Assembly (NCBI RefSeq): GCF_025837155.1
Contig: NZ_CP107549.1
Location: 2,046,001-2,110,000 of the forward strand
From: Pseudomonas sp. Z8(2022)
Lineage (GTDB): Bacteria; Pseudomonadota; Gammaproteobacteria; Pseudomonadales; Pseudomonadaceae
Length of the DNA stretch: 64,000 nucleotides
Direction of reading: 5' to 3'
A model generated the notes under the pieces. That model was not told the DNA's origin, made no database searches, and saw only the letters and a program-made list of their open reading frames with translations. Shown here piece by piece: positions 17,678-27,461 of this stretch. Within the stretch, counting starts at the first letter, position 1. Each line of letters starts with the position of its first letter. Position numbers and translations under genes: made by a program.

Positions 17678-18634
17678 ATGTTGTCGCGCTTTTCTGCGGT
17701 CAACCGTTGCCTGACGCTGGTCGCACTGTGCTCCAGTGCCGCGGTACAGGCTCTCGAACTTCCACTGCCGCCGCCAGGTGAGGATGTGGTCGGCCAGGTA
17801 CAGGTGATCAAGGCCAAGTACGAGGACACCTTCGCCGATCTGGGAACGGCAAACGATCTCGGCTATCTGGAAATGGTCGCAGCCAACCCGGGCGTCGACC
17901 CCTGGTTGCCTGGCGAGGGCAGCGAAGTCATCCTGCCGACGCGTTACGTGCTGCCGCCTGGCCCGCGCGAGGGCATCGTGATCAACCTGGCCGAGTATCG
18001 TCTGTACTACTTCCCGAAAGGGCAGAACGTGGTGCATACATTCCCGTTGGGTATCGGTCGAGAAGGCTGGGGCTCGCCACTGGGCGTTGGCCGGGTGACG
18101 GTGAAGACGCCGAACCCGGCCTGGTATCCACCCAAGTCGATACGTGAAGAGCACGCCGCCGAGGGGGATATCCTGCCCACTGTCGTACCACCTGGCCCCG
18201 ACAACCCGCTCGGTCCGTACAAGCTCACGCTGTCGTTCCCCGGCTACCTGATTCATGGTTCGAACAAGAAGTTCGGTATCGGTATGCGCGTCAGCCATGG
18301 CTGCTTCCGCATGCTCAATCACAATGTTCTGCAGCTGGCGGGTATGGTGCCGGTCGGTACTCCGGTGCGTATTCTGAATGAGCCCTACAAGTTCGGCGTG
18401 AGTGGCGGCAAGGTCTATCTGGAAGCCCATGCGCCGCTGGATGATGAAGGCGATCCATCCGTTGTCGACAAGCACACGGCGGTGATCAACGCGCTGCTCA
18501 AGCGCGATGAGCTCAGTGGTCTGCGCCTTGATTGGGAAATGGTCCGCGAAGTGGTCGCTGCCGAGGACGGCATTCCGGTTCCTATCGCCTCGCAAACCGA
18601 GAGCGTGGTAGCCAGCAGCGACAATCCGTTCTGA
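17678..18634 (+). CDS. L,D-transpeptidase (ErfK/YbiS/YcfS/YnhG family)
   Basis: The product is 318 residues with a signal peptide (1-25, AAVQA) and a LysM-like region (about 37-86, GTANDLGYLEMVAANPGVDPWLP). A YkuD domain (about 98-225) carries His193 (LIHGS), His207 and catalytic Cys209 in VSHGCFRML. It works in the periplasm on peptidoglycan, either cross-linking or attaching lipoprotein. It lies next to oprI, the Lpp-like lipoprotein, so OprI attachment is an attractive but unproven role. AAGGGA precedes the ATG and a TACAAT -10 box lies near 17635. Confidence 0.92.
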   Translation: MLSRFSAVNRCLTLVALCSSAAVQALELPLPPPGEDVVGQVQVIKAKYEDTFADLGTANDLGYLEMVAANPGVDPWLPGEGSEVILPTRYVLPPGPREGIVINLAEYRLYYFPKGQNVVHTFPLGIGREGWGSPLGVGRVTVKTPNPAWYPPKSIREEHAAEGDILPTVVPPGPDNPLGPYKLTLSFPGYLIHGSNKKFGIGMRVSHGCFRMLNHNVLQLAGMVPVGTPVRILNEPYKFGVSGGKVYLEAHAPLDDEGDPSVVDKHTAVINALLKRDELSGLRLDWEMVREVVAAEDGIPVPIASQTESVVASSDNPF

Positions 18635-18648
18635 TCTGCCTGGGACCC

Positions 18649-18684
18649 AAAAGCCCGCCCGCTTTCATGCCGGCGGGCTTTTTA
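18649..18684 (+). terminator. intrinsic terminator of the L,D-transpeptidase gene
   Basis: AAGCCCGCC (18651-18659) pairs with GGCGGGCTT (18672-18680), followed by TTTTATT. It is a standard hairpin with a U-run, 15 bases after the stop. Confidence 0.85.
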
Positions 18685-18723
18685 TTGTCTGATTGCCAGG
18701 GTTTCAAGCTTGGCTGCAGGCAA

Positions 18724-18758
18724 TAAAAAAGCCGCGCCAGTTGCCTGGGCGGCTTTGG
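18724..18758 (-). terminator. intrinsic terminator of oprI
   Basis: On the minus strand AAAGCCGCCCAG pairs with CTGGCGCGGCTTT (one bulge), then TTTTATTG. It ends the oprI transcript 18 bases after its stop and faces the preceding plus-strand terminator. Confidence 0.85.
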
Positions 18759-18775
18759 GAAAAACGAGTCGCAAA

Positions 18776-19027
18776 TTACTTGCGGCTGGCTTTTTCCAGC
18801 ATGCGCAGAGCACGCTCGTTAGCTTCGTCAGCGGTCTGCTGAGCTTTCTGAGCGGCAGCCAGAGCTTCATCAGCCTTGCGGTAGGCTTCGTCAGCACGGG
18901 CTTGAGCGCGAGCAGCTGCGTCTTCAGTAGCAGTCAGACGAGCTTCGGTTTCTTTGGAGATGCTGCTGCAACCAGTAGCCAGAACAGCGGCCAGAGCCAG
19001 AGCAGAGAATTTCAGAACGTTGTTCAT
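18776..19027 (-). CDS. oprI: outer-membrane lipoprotein OprI
   Basis: This 83-residue Lpp-type lipoprotein has a signal peptide ending in the lipobox LATGC, so Cys20 is the lipidated residue. An alanine-rich heptad coiled coil follows (residues about 25-78) and the protein ends in the Lys that is normally joined to peptidoglycan (ASRK). It is one of the most abundant Pseudomonas proteins. The 100 bases upstream are unusually AT-rich, as expected for its strong promoter. Confidence 0.97.
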   Translation of the reverse strand: MNNVLKFSALALAAVLATGCSSISKETEARLTATEDAAARAQARADEAYRKADEALAAAQKAQQTADEANERALRMLEKASRK

Positions 19028-19297
19028 CGTGTTCCCCTTGAGGTGGAGTTTTCCATATAAAGCAATTCCCCAACAGCGGGAAATTAGCCGGCGTACATAC
19101 TACCTATTACTTTTAGTAAGTAAACGGAGCCAAGGCAAGAGTTGCAGTTTTTTTTTTTCTCCGGATACGCCGCTGCAGGGTACGGGCTACGGGGGCTGGC
19201 TAAAAAACAGCCAGTTACGCAATCCATACAGTGCTCCGATTGTACGAACTGTTATAACTGTCCCGACTTGGAACTAAGAGCAATAAGGAGAAGCTGG

Positions 19298-20654
19298 ATG
19301 CTTGGGAATCTGGGGCTCTTGCTGGGGCTGGCGCTACTTATCTTCATGGCGTTGCGTGGAGTGAACATTTTCATCGCAGCATTGCTATGTTCGATTCTGG
19401 TGGCGCTGAGCAATGGTGTCGTCGTACCTCGTGCACTACTTGAACATTTTCCATTCGGCCCACTGGGCGCCTTCACCTTTGCCGGCAAGTTCTTCGTGCT
19501 GTTTCTCTGCGGTGCGATCTTCGGCAAGGTGATGGCGGCGAGTCAGGCGGCCGGCAGTATCGCCCAGGCCATTACCCGCGGGCTGGGAACTCAACGCACG
19601 CTGTGGGTGGCGATGCTGGTTTGTGCGGTGCTGACCTACGGCGGAGTCGTGGTGTTCGTGGTTATCTTCACCATGTACCCGCTGGGCATCACGCTGATGC
19701 GCGAGGCCAATCTGCCCAAACGACTGTTCTGTGCCGCCACAGCGCTCGGCGCCGGTACCTTCACCATGACGGCGTTGCCCGGTTCTCCATCGATTCACAA
19801 CGTGATTGCTGCCAGTGCATTGGGCACAGACCTGTTCGCCGGTGCCTGGATCGGGATCTTCGCTTCCCTGGTGATGATCGTCCTTGGCATGGTGGCGCCT
19901 GGCGCGTGAGCGGGGCGAAGGCTTCGAGCCCAATGCGCAGGACGAACGCATGCAGCAGTTGGCCGGTGCACCGGGCTGCGGGCCATATTGGGGCCTGGCG
20001 CTGGTGCCGATCGTCGTGGTGCTGGGAATCATTCTCCTGCCACGCCTGCTTGCGTTGTCCGCAGCGGTCGTACCGGGGGAGGGGGCATTGGGCGGGCTGC
20101 TGGCGTTCAGTCAGGCGCAGCCGATTCTCTGGCCTAGCCTGGCTCTGGTGATCGCCACCAGCGTCGCTGTGCTGATGTTTCCGAGCTTGCGTCGCAATAC
20201 CCTGGGGTTGCTGGGGCAGGGGGCGGACGATTCGATCATGCCGCTGCTGAATACGGCGGCGGTAATCGGCTTTGGCGGGGTCGTTACCCAGACTGCAGGT
20301 TTTGCCCAGTTCGCCCAGTGGATACTCGCCGTCGACCTGCCACCACTGCTGTCGGTCTTCGCCTCGGTCAGTGTGGTGTCGGGGATTGTCGGCTCGTCCT
20401 CCGGTGGCTTGCAGATATTCATGCAGACCCTGGCGCCGCGCTATCTGGAAATGGGGGTGGAGCCGGAGGTGCTGCACCGTATCGCCAACATCACCGCCGG
20501 CGGCCTGGATTCGCTGCCGCACTGCGGCGCGGTGATCGCCATGCTGATGATCATGGGGCTGACACATAAGCAGGCGTACAAGGACATCTTCGTCATCACC
20601 GTACTGATCCCGGTGATCGCGGCGCTGCTCAGCATCGCACTTCTCAGCGTCTGA
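19298..20654 (+). pseudogene. GntP-family permease split by a frameshift
   Basis: Two frames together make one complete GntP-type H+ symporter. The first (from ATG 19298, with AAGGAG upstream) gives the N-half through LVMIVLGM. It then reads off frame and stops at 19907-19909. The C-half continues in the next frame from WRLARERGEGFEPN to the end at 20654. Reading one fewer base in ATGGTGGCG (19889-19897) restores the frame, so a one-base insertion is the likely cause. It may be a true pseudogene or a sequencing error. The substrate is unknown; it is not adjacent to any sugar-acid gene. A T-tract lies at about 19148-19159, upstream. Confidence 0.85.
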
Positions 20655-20796
20655 TTGCTCGTGCTGGACGGTTCTGTGCCTGATAAGCTTGGCGGATCGC
20701 GATGCAGAAGCAGGATCCGGGTTTGCGCTTTTGCCAAAGCAACGGTATGAAGTAAAAGTAGATGCGCCGCTAACGGTTGCGGCTAGAGGAGAGAAG

Positions 20797-21069
20797 ATGA
20801 GCGAGGGGTTGTCCATCCAGCATGACCAGACGAGTCACCAGTTCGTGACGACCGTCGATGGTGATCGTGCCTATCTGGCCTATATGGATCTGGGCAAGCA
20901 GACGCTGGACATCTATCGCACCTTCGTACCCAACTCACTGCGTGGTCGCGGCATCGCCGCAGCGCTGACCGAGCATGCCCTGCAGTATGCCGAAGACAAG
21001 GGTTATACTGTGATTCCCTCCTGCTCCTATGTCGAACGCTACATGGAGCGTCGTTCGCGACAGCAGTAG
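20797..21069 (+). CDS. small GNAT-like N-acetyltransferase (YjdJ type)
   Basis: The product is 90 residues. The acetyl-CoA-binding signature is VPNSLRGRGIAAALTEHAL, and the C-terminal SCSYVERYMERR is typical of the short COG2388 acetyltransferase-like family. AGAGGAG just before ATG 20797 fixes the start; an upstream extension is possible but has no ribosome site. The substrate is unknown. It ends at the two-way terminator shared with the convergent DAHP synthase gene. Confidence 0.85.
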   Translation: MSEGLSIQHDQTSHQFVTTVDGDRAYLAYMDLGKQTLDIYRTFVPNSLRGRGIAAALTEHALQYAEDKGYTVIPSCSYVERYMERRSRQQ

Positions 21070-21082
21070 GAAGGTCAAATAC

Positions 21083-21111
21083 GAAAACGCCGGGCAATGC
21101 CCGGCGTTTTC
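21083..21111. terminator. bidirectional terminator
   Basis: AAAACGCCGGGC-AAT-GCCCGGCGTTTTC is a tight hairpin with A- and T-runs on both sides, between the convergent GNAT and DAHP synthase genes. Confidence 0.9.
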
Positions 21112-21126
21112 TTTGCTGTCTGCCCC

Positions 21127-22203
21127 TCAGGCGCGATTGCGCTTGGGCAGTACATCCTTGAGCTTGGCGTGCATGCTGCGCAGGCTCTTCTCGGTAGTGT
21201 CCCAGTCGATGCAGGCATCGGTAATGGATACGCCGTACTTGAGATCGCACAGGTTCTTCGGAATCGACTGATTGCCCCAACCCAGATGGCTCTCGACCAT
21301 CAGGCCGACGATGGAGTTGTTGCCTTCGAGAATCTGGTTGGCGACGTTCTCCAGTACCAGCGGCTGCAGGGCCGGGTCCTTGTTGGAGTTGGCGTGGCTG
21401 CAGTCGACCATGATGTTCGGGCGGATGCCGGCTTTGGCCAGTTCCTGCTCACAAATGGCCACGCTGACCGAATCGTAGTTGGGCTTGCCGTTGCCGCCGC
21501 GCAGCACCACGTGACCGTAGGCGTTGCCCTTGGTGGTGACGATGGATACGCCGCCTTCCTGGTTGATGCCGAGGAAGCGGTGCGGGCTGGAGACCGACTG
21601 CAGTGCGTTGATCGCGACGGTCAGGCCACCGTCGGTACCGTTCTTGAAGCCAACAGCCGAGGACAGGCCCGAGGCCATCTCGCGGTGGGTCTGGGATTCG
21701 GTGGTACGGGCGCCGATGGCCGACCAGCTGATCAGATCCTGCAGGTATTGCGGGGAGATCGGGTCGAGGGCTTCGGTGGCGGTGGGCAGGCCCATTTCCG
21801 CCAGGTCGAGCAGCAGTTGGCGACCGATGCGCAGGCCATCCTGGATCTTGAACGAGTCATCCAGATACGGATCGTTGATCAGACCTTTCCAGCCGACGGT
21901 GGTACGCGGTTTCTCGAAGTACACGCGCATGACCAGGAACAGGCTGTCGGACACTTCGGCAGCCAGCACCTTGAGGCGCTCGGCATATTCGTGGGCGGCC
22001 TTGATGTCGTGGATGGAGCAGGGGCCGACGACCACGAACAAGCGATGATCCTTGCCGTCGAGGATGTCGCGTACCACCTGACGACCATGGGCGACGGTCT
22101 TCAGTGCGCTATCGGTCAGGGGAATTTCGCGTTTGAGCTGATCGGGGGTGATCAGGGTTTCGTTGGAAGCGACGTTGAGGTCGTCGATTGGTAAATCAGC
22201 CAT
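21127..22203 (-). CDS. 3-deoxy-7-phosphoheptulonate (DAHP) synthase, class I
   Basis: This 358-residue enzyme catalyses the first shikimate-pathway step, condensing phosphoenolpyruvate with erythrose 4-phosphate. Class I motifs include FVVVGPCSIHD, RVYFEKPRTTVGWKGLINDP, GARTTESQTHREMASGLS and VDCSHANSNKDP. MADLPIDDLN is chosen as start by family; an ATG four codons earlier is equally open. Which aromatic amino acid inhibits it cannot be read with confidence. It is monocistronic. Confidence 0.93.
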   Translation of the reverse strand: MADLPIDDLNVASNETLITPDQLKREIPLTDSALKTVAHGRQVVRDILDGKDHRLFVVVGPCSIHDIKAAHEYAERLKVLAAEVSDSLFLVMRVYFEKPRTTVGWKGLINDPYLDDSFKIQDGLRIGRQLLLDLAEMGLPTATEALDPISPQYLQDLISWSAIGARTTESQTHREMASGLSSAVGFKNGTDGGLTVAINALQSVSSPHRFLGINQEGGVSIVTTKGNAYGHVVLRGGNGKPNYDSVSVAICEQELAKAGIRPNIMVDCSHANSNKDPALQPLVLENVANQILEGNNSIVGLMVESHLGWGNQSIPKNLCDLKYGVSITDACIDWDTTEKSLRSMHAKLKDVLPKRNRA

Positions 22204-22406
22204 CGTGCTATTCATCGGGTCAGGTCGTCAGGTCACGGGTGCCGGCCGCCAGCGATCCCCTATGGCGGTGCACAGCTAGTTGGTGCAGGGGGAGCCGAAC
22301 CTTAGCGCGTACGGGGCTGCGCGACAATGGGCGTTAAGTTCAATAGGCCTCATAGATTGGCAGTATGAGGTGGCCGATTGCCTTGCGGATGATGGCGACG
22401 CTTCAA

Positions 22407-22820
22407 TCAGGCGAAATAGGGAAACTCGGCGGCATGTTTGGCGATCCAGTCCCGAGCGCATTGTTCGATGGCGATGGACTGGCCCGACTCCTGTTCCAGT
22501 TGTTGGCGATAATGCTGGATCTGGCAGACCTGTTCGACCATGCGTGCGCGGAACAGCGTGTCTTCATCGATGAAGGCGATGCCCACCAGATAACCGTTAT
22601 CCTCGCGTCGACACCAGGCCACGACCCCGGGATAGCGCGCCTGATCGCCGAACAGCGGAATGCGCAGCTCCACCGAGGTACCACGGCGAAAGGCACGCAA
22701 CGAGTTGCAAGCGACCCCGCCGAGGCTGATATTGTTCAGCCGTTGCCGGGGAATGCAGGTTTGTCTGCGTCGCACCAGTTCCACCGGCATGTCGCTTGGA
22801 TGACGCAGAAACTTACGCAT
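22407..22820 (-). CDS. PilZ-domain protein
   Basis: The product is 137 residues. The c-di-GMP-binding pattern is present: an arginine-rich start (MRKFLRHPSDMPVE) followed by NNISLGGVACNS, the (D/N)xSxxG motif. A C-terminal helical extension (residues about 100-137) may mediate partner contacts. The ATG at 22818-22820 lies close to the divergent thioredoxin-like gene (22873). It is a probable c-di-GMP effector; its target is unknown. Confidence 0.85.
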   Translation of the reverse strand: MRKFLRHPSDMPVELVRRRQTCIPRQRLNNISLGGVACNSLRAFRRGTSVELRIPLFGDQARYPGVVAWCRREDNGYLVGIAFIDEDTLFRARMVEQVCQIQHYRQQLEQESGQSIAIEQCARDWIAKHAAEFPYFA

Positions 22821-22872
22821 GAACACCGACCTTGAATGCAGGCAAACTGATGTCAGTGAGTGCAGTATAGCG

Positions 22873-23205
22873 ATGCAACTGGAACTGACCGATCTGGATG
22901 CTGATCGCCTTCTGCTCGATCTCCCGGGAGTTTCGCTACTGGTGTTCACAAGCGAGGGCTGTGCCAGCTGTCGTTGGGCACGCCAGACATTGCCAGGCAT
23001 GCGCCTGCCGGTGGAGCGCCTGTGCTGGGTCGACGCCGGGCATAACGCCGGATTGGTGGCGCGTTATGAGGTCTTCCATCTGCCCGCTCTGTTTCTGGTC
23101 AGGGACGGACTTTTCCTTGGCGCATTGCATGCCCGTCTTATTCATTCCGATCTGCTAACCGCCATGGGCGAGGCTGTGCTTCGACCGGCTGAGGAGCTTC
23201 CCTGA
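22873..23205 (+). CDS. thioredoxin-fold protein
   Basis: The product is 110 residues. A redox motif CASC lies in SEGCASCRWARQTL, and the cis-Pro region is HLPALFLVRDG, as in thioredoxins. ATG 22873 gives a family-like length; an ATG at 22819 would add 18 residues with low similarity and overlap the PilZ gene start. Its stop overlaps the next start by one base, so it is co-translated with the ApbA-like reductase. The role is probably a cytosolic disulfide reductase or redox partner. Confidence 0.75.
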   Translation: MQLELTDLDADRLLLDLPGVSLLVFTSEGCASCRWARQTLPGMRLPVERLCWVDAGHNAGLVARYEVFHLPALFLVRDGLFLGALHARLIHSDLLTAMGEAVLRPAEELP

Positions 23206-24161
23206 TGTCCCAAACCTCCGCGCCGCGTATCGGTATCATCGGCACCGGTGCTATCGGCGGCTTCTACGGCGTGCTGCTGGCACGTGCCGGGCACGACGTG
23301 CACTTCCTGCTGCGTAGTGAATACACCGCCGTTGTCGAGCGTGGCCTGCAACTGAACAGCAGCGTGCACGGTGCGCTGCACCTGATGCCGGTGCAGGCCT
23401 ATCAGAATATCGGGGACATGCCGCAGTGCGACTGGCTGCTGGTGGGGGCCAAGACTACCGCCAATGCCGAGCTGGCGCCCTTGATCACCAGGGCAGCCGC
23501 GCCCGGCGCCAAGGTGGTGCTGTTACAGAACGGTCTGGCTGTGGAGGATGAGCTGCGTCCGCTGCTCAGTGATGATCTGCACCTGCTGGGTGGGCTTTGC
23601 TACATCTGCGTTCATCGCAGTGCGCCGGGGGTGATCGAGCATCAGGCGCTGGGTGCGATCAACCTGGCCTATCACTCAGGACCGCTGGATGACGACGAGG
23701 CGCGTCTGGCGCTGGTCGAGGAGGGCGCGAGCCTGCTGCGCAGTACCGGTCTGGACTCGGCGGCGATGCGCGACCTGGCGCAGACCCGTTGGCAGAAACT
23801 GGTGTGGAACGTCCCTTACAACGGCCTGTCAGTGCTGCTTGATGCTGATACGCGGCGCCTGATGGACAATGCCGATAGCCGTGCGCTGATCGCCGACATG
23901 ATGAACGAAGTGGTTAGCGCCGCTCAGGCGCTTGGCTATGCCATGCCTGAGAACTATGCGGACAAACTGCTGGCGGCGACGCAGCGCATGCCCGATTACC
24001 TGCCGAGCATGTATCACGACTTTGCCCAGAGGCGGCCCGCCGAGTTGCACGCCATTTATGAAGCGCCTCTGGCGGCTGCGGACTCAGCGAGCTTCGATAT
24101 GCCCAAGGTGCGCGCGCTGTATCAGGCGCTACGTTTCATTCAGGCTCGCCGGGAGGCCTAA
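23205..24161 (+). CDS. ketopantoate reductase family protein (ApbA/PanE)
   Basis: The product is 318 residues. The N-terminal NADP-binding motif is GIIGTGAIGGFYGVLLARAGHDV, followed by the conserved LVGAKTTANAE and QNGLAVED segments and a C-terminal helical domain with KLVWNVPYNGLSVLLDAD. It reduces 2-dehydropantoate or a related 2-oxoacid with NADPH. It is coupled to the preceding thioredoxin-like gene (TGATG) and followed two bases later by the nucleotidase gene. Pantothenate use is likely but not certain because paralogs are common. Confidence 0.85.
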   Translation: MSQTSAPRIGIIGTGAIGGFYGVLLARAGHDVHFLLRSEYTAVVERGLQLNSSVHGALHLMPVQAYQNIGDMPQCDWLLVGAKTTANAELAPLITRAAAPGAKVVLLQNGLAVEDELRPLLSDDLHLLGGLCYICVHRSAPGVIEHQALGAINLAYHSGPLDDDEARLALVEEGASLLRSTGLDSAAMRDLAQTRWQKLVWNVPYNGLSVLLDADTRRLMDNADSRALIADMMNEVVSAAQALGYAMPENYADKLLAATQRMPDYLPSMYHDFAQRRPAELHAIYEAPLAAADSASFDMPKVRALYQALRFIQARREA

Positions 24162-24163
24162 GC

Positions 24164-25069
24164 ATGGGCAAGGGATTGAAAGACAAACTGGTCCTGGCGA
24201 TTTCCTCGCGGGCGCTGTTCGATCTGAGCGAAAGCCACCAGATTTACGAAAGCGAAGGAGTAGAAGCCTATCGTCGCTACCAGATCGAGCATGAGGACGA
24301 AGTGCTGATGCCGGGTGATGCTTTTCCTCTGGTGGAGAAGTTGCTGGGTTTGAACACACGACTCAGCGAGCAGCGCGTCGAAGTCATTCTGGTATCGCGC
24401 AACAGTGCCGATACCGGTCTGCGTGCGTTCAATTCGATCCAGCATTATGGTCTCGGCATTTCCCGTGCGGCGTTCGTTGGCGGCCGCAGCCCCGATCCCT
24501 ATCTGGCGGCCTTTGGCTGCCATCTGTTCCTGTCTACCCATGCAGACGATGTGCGCAATGCGCTGAAAGCCGGTTTCGGTGCGGCCACGCTGCTTTCCGG
24601 TGGTACCCGGCGGGCCAGCAGCAACGAGTTGCGCATTGCCTTCGATGGCGATGCCGTGCTGTTTTCCGACGACTCCGAGCGCGTCTACCAAAGCGGCGGC
24701 CTCAATGCCTTTCAGGATCACGAGCGTGAGTCCGCCCGACAGGCCTTGCCTGGTGGGCCTTTCAAGCCCTTTCTGGCCGCATTGCACAACCTGCAGCAGG
24801 AATTTCCCGAAGATGAGTGCCCGATCCGTACGGCGCTTGTCACGGCCCGTTCGGCACCGGCGCATGAGCGGGTGATCCGCACGTTGCGCGAATGGAACAT
24901 CCGCCTGGATGAATCCTTCTTCCTGGGTGGGCTGGACAAGTCAGCGGTGCTGGAGGCCTTCGCTGCCGACGTGTTCTTCGACGACCAGACCGGACACTGC
25001 GAAAAAGCGCGCCAGGTGGTGGCCACCGGTCACGTCCCTCATGGCGTGAGCAACGAACTGTTGCCCTGA
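24164..25069 (+). CDS. 5'-nucleotidase, cytosolic type
   Basis: This 301-residue protein matches the NT5C1-like family: LVLAISSRALFDLSESH at the N-terminus (with an unusual serine where DxD enzymes carry the first Asp), VILVSRNSADTGLRAFNSI, IAFDGDAVLFSDDSE and ADVFFDDQTGHCE. It dephosphorylates nucleoside monophosphates in the cytoplasm. Start ATG 24164 is two bases after the ApbA-like stop, so these genes form one operon. Confidence 0.85.
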   Translation: MGKGLKDKLVLAISSRALFDLSESHQIYESEGVEAYRRYQIEHEDEVLMPGDAFPLVEKLLGLNTRLSEQRVEVILVSRNSADTGLRAFNSIQHYGLGISRAAFVGGRSPDPYLAAFGCHLFLSTHADDVRNALKAGFGAATLLSGGTRRASSNELRIAFDGDAVLFSDDSERVYQSGGLNAFQDHERESARQALPGGPFKPFLAALHNLQQEFPEDECPIRTALVTARSAPAHERVIRTLREWNIRLDESFFLGGLDKSAVLEAFAADVFFDDQTGHCEKARQVVATGHVPHGVSNELLP

Positions 25070-25195
25070 GCCATGCGGATCAGTGACCAAGTGGCTGTAT
25101 ATAGCCATTCGTCCTAAATAACGCTGCCGACCTTGCTTTGTCTGATGCGCTGCTAAGCTCAATCAAGGGCCTACGCAAGCAGTCGAGGAGGCCGC

Positions 25196-25696
25196 GTGAT
25201 CCGCTCGATACTTTATGCCACCGATCTGGGGCTTTATGCCTCCTATGTGCTGCAGCACGCCCTTGCGCTGAGTCGCAGCTTCGGCGCCGATCTGTATGTG
25301 GTGCATGCGGTGGAACCCATGGGGCTGTTTGCCGAATCCGTACTGCAGACCTATCTGGACGAGGACACCCTTGGGGAGCTGCGTCGAAATGGTCTGAGCA
25401 GCGTCATGGCCAGCATCGAGCAGCGCGTGCTGGAGGGTTTTCGCGATGAGCTGGGAGACGGTCAGCAGGACCTTAAACTGATTCGTGCAGTGCGGGTGGT
25501 ACAGGGGGATCCACCGGCGGTAATTCTCGAGGAGGCGCAGAAACTTGGGGTGGATCTGCTGGTCGTAGGCAGTCACAGCCATGGCACCGATCTGACCGTG
25601 CCTCTGGGGCGTACGGCCGCGCGGATCGTGCAATTGTCGGAGGCACCGGTGTATCTGGTGCCCATGCTGCAACACCGGGGGCACGCAGATCTGTAA
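25196..25696 (+). CDS. universal stress protein
   Basis: The product is 166 residues of the UspA fold, starting at a GTG preceded by a strong GAGGAGG. ATP-binding residues appear in the C-terminal GSHSHGTDL...LGRTAARIV (G-x2-G-x9-G-T style). It is a single-domain Usp with an early DLGLYASYVLQHALALS helix. It probably acts in stationary-phase or stress survival. It is monocistronic, 107 bases before cysB. Confidence 0.88.
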   Translation: MIRSILYATDLGLYASYVLQHALALSRSFGADLYVVHAVEPMGLFAESVLQTYLDEDTLGELRRNGLSSVMASIEQRVLEGFRDELGDGQQDLKLIRAVRVVQGDPPAVILEEAQKLGVDLLVVGSHSHGTDLTVPLGRTAARIVQLSEAPVYLVPMLQHRGHADL

Positions 25697-25735
25697 GAAG
25701 AGGAGGATGTCAAAAAGTTCTAGGCTGTTCGATTA

Positions 25736-25751
25736 AACCAATAATATGGTT
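25736..25751. promoter_or_regulatory. possible cysB promoter/operator element
   Basis: AACCA-ATAATA-TGGTT is an inverted repeat in an AT-rich stretch 53 bases upstream of cysB. LysR-type proteins usually bind such AT-rich dyads to control themselves, so autoregulation is plausible. Only the dyad is seen. Confidence 0.35.
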
Positions 25752-25794
25752 ATATAAGGCATTGGCAGGCTGTTGGCCTGTCTTACTGCTCTGA

Positions 25795-26778
<984 letters not shown>

Positions 26779-26785
26779 TGCATAC

Positions 26786-26831
26786 GCTGAAACGAAACAT
26801 GGCGCCCAAGGGCGCCATGTTTCGTTTCAGC
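26786..26831. terminator. 22-bp two-way terminator between cysB and cysH
   Basis: The left arm 26786-26807 and right arm 26810-26831 are exact reverse complements over 22 bases around a two-base AA centre. The arms begin GCTGAAACGAAACATGGCG. Each strand offers A/T-rich ends. It serves both convergent genes and is unusually long and perfect. Confidence 0.9.
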
Positions 26832-26840
26832 CGGTGTCGA

Positions 26841-27461
26841 TCAATGGCTCAGGTGCAGGCCGCACTCGCGATTGTCTTCGCCCTTGGTCGGGTCGTAGTA
26901 ATCGAATTCGTTCGGCAGGTCGTGAGCGACCAGATACTGGTAAAGATCCTTGGAAGTCCAGTGCAGCAGCGGGGCGACCTTGATCAGGCCGTCCGGGTTG
27001 ATGCTGATCGGCTCCATCTGCGCACGCACGGCCGTGTCTGTGGCGCGCAGGGCGGTGAACCATACGCTTGGCGCGGTTTCGCGCAGGGCTCGGGCGAAGG
27101 GCTCGAGTTTCACTTCTTCGGTGAACGCCGCGTGGCGCGGATCATCCAGGCCGGGCACCGGGCCGTCGATGGCCTCGCGATGCGCGCGCGAGCGCTTGGG
27201 CAGGTAGGTGATCAGGTTAAGGTTCAGCTTGCGCGTCACCTCGTCGGCGAAACGGTAGGTGGCTTCGGTGTTGTAGCCGCTGTCCATCCAGACCACCGGG
27301 ATATCCGGTTTGACCTGGCTGACCATGTGCAGGATCACCGCTTCGAAGGGGCGGAAGTTGGTGGTGCAGATGGCGGGTTTGCCCAGTCCGATGGCCCACT
27401 GCACCAGTTTTTCAGGCTGGTTGCCGAGTTCGGCGTTGAGCGCGTCCAGGTCGAGTTCCAT
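26841..27461 (-). CDS. cysH: PAPS-reductase family protein, cluster-free type
   Basis: The product is 206 residues. It aligns with E. coli-type CysH: ICTTNFRPFEAVILHM at the nucleotide loop, PDIPVVWMDSGYNTEATYRFADEVT, SVWFTALRATDT and the C-terminal catalytic ECGLH with Cys200. The paired CC...CxxC cysteines of Pseudomonas APS reductase are absent, so no [4Fe-4S] cluster is expected, and about 30 residues before ECGLH found in E. coli CysH are missing. It occupies the cysB-thrH position where other Pseudomonas carry the iron-sulfur APS reductase. Function in sulfate reduction is likely but should not be assumed. Confidence 0.75.
   Translation of the reverse strand: MELDLDALNAELGNQPEKLVQWAIGLGKPAICTTNFRPFEAVILHMVSQVKPDIPVVWMDSGYNTEATYRFADEVTRKLNLNLITYLPKRSRAHREAIDGPVPGLDDPRHAAFTEEVKLEPFARALRETAPSVWFTALRATDTAVRAQMEPISINPDGLIKVAPLLHWTSKDLYQYLVAHDLPNEFDYYDPTKGEDNRECGLHLSH

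Noticed and set aside
19140..19170. poly-T stretch before the GntP gene as a terminator
   Set aside because: No adequate GC-rich stem precedes it; it is probably promoter-proximal AT-rich sequence.
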